A stretch of DNA of 10,770 bases from Ignavibacteriales bacterium (GTDB lineage Bacteria > Bacteroidota > Ignavibacteria > Ignavibacteriales > Melioribacteraceae): assembly GCA_027080245.1 (NCBI GenBank), contig JALWSN010000581.1, forward strand, positions 1-10,770, read 5' to 3'. The translations under genes and the position numbers were made by a program. The number at the start of each line of letters is the position of its first letter. Positions within the stretch are counted from its first letter, which is position 1. Positions 5,794-10,770 of this stretch are shown here, piece by piece. The notes below the pieces were generated by a model, which saw only the letters and a program-made list of their open reading frames with translations, did not search any database and had not been told where the DNA came from.

Positions 5794-7950
5794 ATGAAAA
5801 ACATTAAACTTCGCCGGGCTTTAACGCCCGCCATCCTTTTGCTCTTTTTTATTTCCTGTTCAACATTTCAACAAGTTCCCGCCGACTTTTACGCGGTAAA
5901 TTACGACACCGTTAAAGCAAACAAACTGGACAACGGCAAAATGTGGACATTCGACAATCCGCCTGTTAATTATTTTGATTCGGTTTACAATTTCCGTCCA
6001 ACTAAAGAATGGTTGGACAATGTAAGAATGTCCGCCTTAAAATTCGCCAACTGGTGTTCCGCTTCCTTTGTTTCGGCCGACGGCTTAATTTTAACAAACC
6101 ACCATTGCGTGGATTTTATTACCAAACGAATTGAAAAGAAAGGGGAAAACATTAAGCAAAACGGCTTTTACGCTAAAACCCTTTCCGAAGAACGAAAAGT
6201 ACCAGGACTGTTCGTCGATCAACTTGTTTTAATAAAAGATGTAACGCCCGAAGTTTTTGAACTTGGACTAAAAGAAACCGACCCGGTTAAAAAACTGGAT
6301 TTAATTAAACAAGACATTCGCAAATTAGAGAAAAAATATTCCGAAAAAACCGGATTGGTTTGTAAAATAATTCCGTTTTACAACGGCGCAAAATATTCGC
6401 TTTACGGCTACAAAAGATACAACGACGTCCGCATGGCTTTTGTTCAAGAAAGTAGGGTAGGGCTTTACGGGGGCGACCCTGACAATTTCACTTACCCGCG
6501 TTACAATCCCGATTTTTCTCTGTTGCGAGTCTACGACAACGGTAAACCCCTGAAAGTAGAGCATTATTTTAAATGGAGCCTGGGCGGAGCAAAACCAGGC
6601 GAGCCCCTGTTCGTTGTGGGCAATCCCGCTCACACGGAAAGAATAAGAACAATGGCCGAACTAAAATTCCTGCGGGATGTTTCGCTGCGCAACAGAGCTT
6701 TCATGGCAAACGGAATGAAAAAAATTTTCAAAGAGATGATTGAAAAATATCCCAAGCAATCGGGATTTTTTAAAGCGTACTTTTTCATGCTTGCCAACTC
6801 GGCTAAGGGGGCAAGCGGAGAATTAAAAGGACTGCGCGATCCTTACCTTTGGGCTCGTAAAAAAGCATTCGAAAAGGAATTCTGGAATAAAGTTCGTTCA
6901 AATCCTGCGTTAAACGCAAAATACGGCAAACTTTGGAACGCAATTGAAAGGCTTCAAATTGAAAAAGAGAAGATTGCGCCGACCGTGGAAGCGTTAAACG
7001 CCGACCCAAGATTTCTTCCCTCTTACATTCAAATAGCTAAAAGATTGCTCCGCTTTGCCGAAAGCGTTAACGCCGACGAGGATTCGCTAAAGGAAAAAAT
7101 CAAAAAAGAGGTGGAAGACGTTTACCTTACAAAAACTTTCGAACCTTACGAAAAAGCAAAACTGAGGCTTTTTTCCGATTTTCTTAGAATGAACGTCGGC
7201 GCAACAAACGAACTTTACGTTGCGTTGTTCGATTCAAAAAAGGGCGACGCGGCGGTTCAGTACGCGTTGAACAACACAATTTTAAACAACAAAGAAAAAA
7301 CGCTTAACTTAATGCTTAAAGATGTGCGCGCTATTGAAAGCCTTCAGGATCCTTTCCTTAACTTCGTTAAAATGGCGAACGAAGTTTTACCCGGTTACAA
7401 AAAAAGGCTTGCGGAAATCAATGAAACCGAGAACGTCCTTAATTTCGAATTGGGACAAGCGCTGCTGAAGGTTTACGGTTACTCAATTCCGCCGGACGCC
7501 ACTTTTACTTTGAGGATTAGCGACGGGGTAATGAAATCCTACCGCTACAACGGAACGATTGCTCCCGAGTTTACCACCTTCTACGGTATTTACAACAGGT
7601 ATTATTCCCACAGGAAAAAATTTCCATGGGACTTGCCAAAGGAATGGCTAAATTCGCCGGGAAAAGTAAAACTTTCCACGCCGCTCGATTTCATTACCAC
7701 TTGCGACATTGCGGGCGGAAATTCAGGAAGCCCCGTAATCAACAAAAATGCGCAAATTGTAGGCGTGGCGTTCGACGGCAACATCGAAAGCCTGCCGGGG
7801 CTTTACATTTACAACGGTGCAAACAATCGAGCTATCGCGGTAGCTTCGCAAGGGATACTTGAAACAGTCGGTAAAATTTACTCTGCCAAACGTTTGGTAG
7901 AAGAATTGAAAACGGGACACATTCCCAAAGAGTTCAAACAAAACAAATAA
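5794..7950 (+). CDS. S46-family dipeptidyl-peptidase (DPP7-like), probable lipoprotein
   Basis: A 718-residue exported serine exopeptidase that removes dipeptides from the N-terminus of peptides. The length is typical of S46 (about 700-720). The trypsin-like fold is marked by His104 (TNHHC), Asp240 (PDFSLLR) and Ser644 (GGNSGSP) as the likely triad. Cys88 and Cys105 flank the His region and may form the trypsin-type disulfide. The helical domain that caps the active site would span roughly 280-560. Gly662 (FDGN), 18 residues after the Ser, sits where DPP7 has Gly and DPP11 has Arg, so a hydrophobic or broad P1 preference is inferred. The N-terminus is basic, then hydrophobic, then FISC with Cys22, a plausible though not ideal lipobox (Phe at -3), suggesting a lipid-anchored protein. 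The second S46 gene follows after 15 bp. No promoter was recognised upstream. Confidence 0.92.
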   Translation: MKNIKLRRALTPAILLLFFISCSTFQQVPADFYAVNYDTVKANKLDNGKMWTFDNPPVNYFDSVYNFRPTKEWLDNVRMSALKFANWCSASFVSADGLILTNHHCVDFITKRIEKKGENIKQNGFYAKTLSEERKVPGLFVDQLVLIKDVTPEVFELGLKETDPVKKLDLIKQDIRKLEKKYSEKTGLVCKIIPFYNGAKYSLYGYKRYNDVRMAFVQESRVGLYGGDPDNFTYPRYNPDFSLLRVYDNGKPLKVEHYFKWSLGGAKPGEPLFVVGNPAHTERIRTMAELKFLRDVSLRNRAFMANGMKKIFKEMIEKYPKQSGFFKAYFFMLANSAKGASGELKGLRDPYLWARKKAFEKEFWNKVRSNPALNAKYGKLWNAIERLQIEKEKIAPTVEALNADPRFLPSYIQIAKRLLRFAESVNADEDSLKEKIKKEVEDVYLTKTFEPYEKAKLRLFSDFLRMNVGATNELYVALFDSKKGDAAVQYALNNTILNNKEKTLNLMLKDVRAIESLQDPFLNFVKMANEVLPGYKKRLAEINETENVLNFELGQALLKVYGYSIPPDATFTLRISDGVMKSYRYNGTIAPEFTTFYGIYNRYYSHRKKFPWDLPKEWLNSPGKVKLSTPLDFITTCDIAGGNSGSPVINKNAQIVGVAFDGNIESLPGLYIYNGANNRAIAVASQGILETVGKIYSAKRLVEELKTGHIPKEFKQNK

Positions 7951-7953
7951 TTA

Positions 7954-7958
7954 AGAGG
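7954..7958 (+). promoter_or_regulatory. Ribosome binding site of the second S46 peptidase gene
   Basis: AGAGG lies seven bases before the ATG at 7966, inside the 15-bp gap between the two peptidase genes. It supports the start, and the short gap supports a single transcript. Confidence 0.7.
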
Positions 7959-7965
7959 TTAAAAA

Positions 7966-10095
7966 ATGAACTTAACAAAAAAAATCAACGCGGTTTTCTT
8001 TCTCTTTATTTTTACCGCCACGGCGGCGTTCGGGCAGTTGACGCAATTCAATCCCGACACCGTAAAGGCGGGACGTTTCGACACGGGGAAAATGTGGACG
8101 TTCGATTACCCGCCCTACAAATATTTGCAGGAACGTTACGGATTTAAAGCCACTCCCGAATGGTTCGAAAACGTAAGGCTTTCCGCCCTCAGAATTCCGG
8201 GCTGCACCGCCTCGTTTATTTCGGGCGACGGTTTAATTCTTACGAACAATCATTGCGCAACCTGGCACAGGGACGCGGTTCAAAAAAAAGGCGAAAATCT
8301 GGCTAAAACAGGTTTCTACGCAAAAACGCTTGAAGAAGAGCGCAAAGTTCCAAACATGTACGTCGACAGGCTCGTCTTCATTAAAGACGTTACGGACGAA
8401 ATCCAAAGCGCAATGGACACGGCTACAACCCAAGAAGCAAAAATTGACGCCAAAGCTAAAAAGATTGAAGAACTGCAGAAAAAATACAGCGAAGAAACCG
8501 GCTTGAATTGCAACGTGGTTTCGCTGTTCAACGGCGGCAAGTTCTCCATTTACGGCTACAAACATTACACGGACGTAAGGCTTGTGTTCGTGCCCGAGCA
8601 ACAAATTGGTTATTTCGGCGGGGATTACGACAACTTCACCTACCCGCGCTACGACGTGGACTTTTCTCTTTTCCGAGTTTACGAAGACGGCAAGCCGCTT
8701 CAAACGGAGCATTATTTCAAATTCTCCCCAAACGGAGCTCAGGACGGCGAAGTGATTTTTACAGTGGGAAATCCCGGCAGAACAAACAGATTGAAAACCG
8801 TTTCCCAATTAAAATATTACCGCGATGTTGTTTACAAAAATTATTCATTTGCTTTTGACACTTACTACAATTTGCTCGAAAGCTTGAAGAGCAAATTCCC
8901 TGAACGCGCGCAGGAATTCGAAAAGATGAAGTTAAGAATCGGCAACGCACAGAAGGTTTTTCACTACACTTACAAGGGGCTGGCAAATCCCTATTTAATG
9001 GCTCGCAAACAAGCTTTTGAAAACAGTCTTAAAGACAAGGTGTTTGCCGACGAAAATTTGAAAAATCAATTCGGCGGAGTTTGGGACGCAATAGACCGCG
9101 TGGTAAAAGAAAGAACCAAATACGACAAGCAAATTACGGCTTTCAGATTAAACAGAATGTTTAGCTCGAGATATTTTTTCATCGCAAGGAAGCTTGTTAA
9201 CCTTGCAAAACAATTAAAACTTCCGGAAGACAAAAGAGCCGACGAGTACAAGTCCGCCAAATTGGACTCAACAATTCAGGCAATTTTCCCTGACAAGTTC
9301 GATTATCCGGTTGAAAACGCCAAGCTGCAAGTTCAAGCGGACATCATTAGAATGAACCTCGGGGACGACAACGCCCTCGTAAAGTTAATGTTCGGCGATA
9401 ACCATGGCAAAGCCGCCGCGGATTACGCGCTTAAAAATTCGCAAATAACCAAGAAGGAAGACGTAATTAAATTAGCCAAGGAAGGAAGCGAAGCAATTTT
9501 AACTTCGCAGGATCCTTTTATTCAATTCATCTTGAAAACTCAGGGCAAATTGAAAGACTTATTGAAGAAGTCGAAAGAAGCCGCCGACACGGAAAACATT
9601 CTTTCCAATCAGCTTGGCCGCGTAATGTACGAAATTTACGGCACTTCAATTCCGCCGGATGCAAATTTCACTTTAAGATTAAGCGACGGCGTTTTGAAAT
9701 CTTTCGATTACAACGGCACAAAAGCCATTCCGCGCACCACTTTTTACGGCTTGTACAACAGGTATTTCGGCGCGGAAGGGAAGTACCCGTGGAATTTGCC
9801 CAAGCGCTGGCAAACTCCGCCGGAAGGATTGGACCTTTCCACTCCGCTGAATTTCATTTCCACGAACGACATTGTTGGCGGAAATTCCGGCAGCGCAATA
9901 ATCAACAAAAACGCTGAAATCGTGGGGCTTGCCTTCGACGGAAACGTTAACAGCATAATCGGAAATTTCATCTACATGCCAAAGGACAACAGATGCGTCG
10001 CGGTGGCGTCCCAGGCAATTTTAGCCGCCTTAAAATACGCTTACAAAGCCGAGAGAATTGTTAAGGAAATTCAAACGGGGCGCATTCAAAAATAG
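7966..10095 (+). CDS. S46-family dipeptidyl-peptidase (DPP7-like), secreted periplasmic form
   Basis: A 709-residue paralogue of the preceding gene, similar along its whole length. The likely triad is His96 (TNNHC), Asp232 (VDFSLFR) and Ser641 (GGNSGSA). Gly659 (FDGN) again lies 18 residues after the Ser, which fits DPP7-like hydrophobic P1 selection rather than the Arg of acidic-specific DPP11. Cys80 and Cys97 are placed to form the trypsin-like disulfide. The N-terminus (residues 1-23, ending near AFG/Q) is an ordinary signal peptidase I signal with no lipobox Cys, so this copy should be soluble in the periplasm. Two small differences are visible: Asn instead of His before the catalytic His, and Ala instead of Pro after GNSGS. 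It is probably co-transcribed with the upstream copy and followed by a terminator. Together the pair suggests growth on peptides released as dipeptides and taken up. Confidence 0.93.
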   Translation: MNLTKKINAVFFLFIFTATAAFGQLTQFNPDTVKAGRFDTGKMWTFDYPPYKYLQERYGFKATPEWFENVRLSALRIPGCTASFISGDGLILTNNHCATWHRDAVQKKGENLAKTGFYAKTLEEERKVPNMYVDRLVFIKDVTDEIQSAMDTATTQEAKIDAKAKKIEELQKKYSEETGLNCNVVSLFNGGKFSIYGYKHYTDVRLVFVPEQQIGYFGGDYDNFTYPRYDVDFSLFRVYEDGKPLQTEHYFKFSPNGAQDGEVIFTVGNPGRTNRLKTVSQLKYYRDVVYKNYSFAFDTYYNLLESLKSKFPERAQEFEKMKLRIGNAQKVFHYTYKGLANPYLMARKQAFENSLKDKVFADENLKNQFGGVWDAIDRVVKERTKYDKQITAFRLNRMFSSRYFFIARKLVNLAKQLKLPEDKRADEYKSAKLDSTIQAIFPDKFDYPVENAKLQVQADIIRMNLGDDNALVKLMFGDNHGKAAADYALKNSQITKKEDVIKLAKEGSEAILTSQDPFIQFILKTQGKLKDLLKKSKEAADTENILSNQLGRVMYEIYGTSIPPDANFTLRLSDGVLKSFDYNGTKAIPRTTFYGLYNRYFGAEGKYPWNLPKRWQTPPEGLDLSTPLNFISTNDIVGGNSGSAIINKNAEIVGLAFDGNVNSIIGNFIYMPKDNRCVAVASQAILAALKYAYKAERIVKEIQTGRIQK

Positions 10096-10102
10096 ATTTA
10101 AG

Positions 10103-10137
10103 CGAGCCGCGTAAATTTCCGCGCGGCTCGTATTTTT
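10103..10137 (+). terminator. Rho-independent terminator of the S46 peptidase operon
   Basis: CGAGCCGCG (10103-10111) pairs with CGCGGCTCG (10122-10130) around a 10-base loop, followed by TATTTTT. It begins seven bases after the second peptidase stop. On the minus strand the hairpin is not followed by a T run, so it mainly serves the plus-strand genes. Confidence 0.88.
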
Positions 10138-10146
10138 CTATCCGCT

Positions 10147-10770
10147 CTAATCTCCCCCCTCGAGCAATTTAATCATCTGGGCAGGGTTTTTTGTTGGCAG
10201 ACTGCAAACGTAATTGCGGCAGACGTAAGCGACAGCGCCGGCAGTTGGCGCTTCGTAGGATTTAAGGAACGGGGCAATTTCAATCAATTTTTTTTGATTT
10301 GCCTTGCTCAGCAAAAGAACAACTTTATTGGGCGAGTAAAAATTCCGCAGCGCTTCAATCATTGCTTTTGTTTGAGCGTCGCTTAAATCGCCCGCTATTA
10401 CTACTTCGGACGAAGCGCCCGCTTCAAAACCAAAGCCCGTAAGGAACGTCGAGTAAGCGGTAGGATTGCCCTCAAGCAAGCCCGCGTAAAGTTTGCTTAA
10501 TTTTACAGCCTTTCCTTCGAATTTTTTGTTTGCGGTTAATTTCCCCAGCCGGACAAGATTCAGGTAAGCCATTGAATTGCTCGAAGGGACTGCGCCGTCG
10601 AAAAATTCCTTTGAGCGAGTAAGCAACTGTTCGGCTTCGTTCGAGGAAAAGAAAAATCCGCCTGCTTTGGCGTCCCAAAAATGCTTTACGAAATAATCGT
10701 TTAACTCAAGCGCCTTTTGCAAATATTTCAGCTCGAAGGAAGTTTCGTAAAGTTCAATCAAAGCGTTCAC
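10147..10770 (-). CDS. YyaL/COG1331 (DUF255, thioredoxin-domain) protein, C-terminal part (5' end outside window)
   Basis: The last 207-208 codons of a COG1331-family protein (YyaL, related to human SPATA20). Full members are about 650-750 residues, with an N-terminal thioredoxin-like DUF255 domain and an alpha/alpha-barrel resembling sugar epimerases. Only part of the barrel and the C-terminal domain are here. Recognisable family segments are HFWDAKAGGFFF, KEFFDGAVPSSNSMA, EVVIAGD and the ending AYVCRNYVCSLPT, whose two Cys are characteristic of the family tail. The frame is open to the right edge, so the GTG at 10770 is not a start. The C-terminus converges on the S46 operon with 51 bp between stops. 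The function of the family is not settled; proposals include a redox or carbohydrate-related role. Confidence 0.85.
   Translation of the reverse strand: MNALIELYETSFELKYLQKALELNDYFVKHFWDAKAGGFFFSSNEAEQLLTRSKEFFDGAVPSSNSMAYLNLVRLGKLTANKKFEGKAVKLSKLYAGLLEGNPTAYSTFLTGFGFEAGASSEVVIAGDLSDAQTKAMIEALRNFYSPNKVVLLLSKANQKKLIEIAPFLKSYEAPTAGAVAYVCRNYVCSLPTKNPAQMIKLLEGGD

Noticed and set aside
8233..8808. A 191-residue open frame on the minus strand inside the second S46 gene
   Set aside because: It lies fully antisense to a well-supported peptidase gene with all catalytic motifs, has no family resemblance, and such long antisense frames are common opposite biased codons.
1..10770. CRISPR array, tRNA, rRNA, insertion sequence, attachment site or integrase
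   Set aside because: No regularly spaced repeats, cloverleaf sequences, transposase motifs or flanking direct repeats were seen by eye on either strand.

Overview
The window looks like chromosomal DNA from an AT-rich, peptide-degrading anaerobe or facultative anaerobe of the Bacteroidota/Ignavibacteriota group. The S46 dipeptidyl-peptidase pair and the Lys/Asn-rich proteins point there. Clear Shine-Dalgarno motifs before several genes (GGAG, AGAGG, GGGAG) fit Ignavibacteria better than typical Bacteroidia or Flavobacteriia, which mostly lack them. The lineage is an inference from protein character only.

Layout. (1) Bases 1-618, plus strand: C-terminal part of a dihydropyrimidinase/D-hydantoinase, ending at a bidirectional terminator. 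(2) Bases 3194-667, minus strand: a two-gene unit with a membrane NapH/CcoG-type iron-sulfur protein followed, through an ATGA overlap, by a periplasmic octaheme cytochrome c of the hydroxylamine oxidoreductase (HAO) family. Together they look like a quinol-to-periplasm electron path ending in a nitrogen-oxide (hydroxylamine or nitrite) enzyme. A sigma70-like promoter lies just upstream. (3) Bases 5475-3365, minus strand: two tandem, diverged YhcG/DUF1016 proteins with PDDEXK nuclease folds, visibly more AT-rich than the neighbours. (4) Bases 5476-5793: an AT-rich divergent intergenic region. (5) Bases 5794-10095, plus strand: two adjacent S46 peptidases, one a probable lipoprotein and one a secreted periplasmic protein, both with a Gly at the S1 position that suggests DPP7-like hydrophobic P1 preference. 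A rho-independent terminator follows. (6) Bases 10770-10147, minus strand: C-terminal part of a YyaL/COG1331 (DUF255, thioredoxin-domain) protein.

The most unusual signal lies inside the two yhcG-like genes. One carries a perfect 31-bp palindrome (15-bp arms around one base). The other carries a different 17-bp palindrome (7-bp arms). Both are centred on the first base of a CTG Leu codon exactly six codons before the same conserved Trp. The symmetry is shared while the arm sequences differ, so it may be a DNA- or RNA-level element rather than a protein-coding accident. The HAO-family cytochrome paired with a NapH-type protein, rather than a NapC/NrfH-type partner, is a second point of interest.
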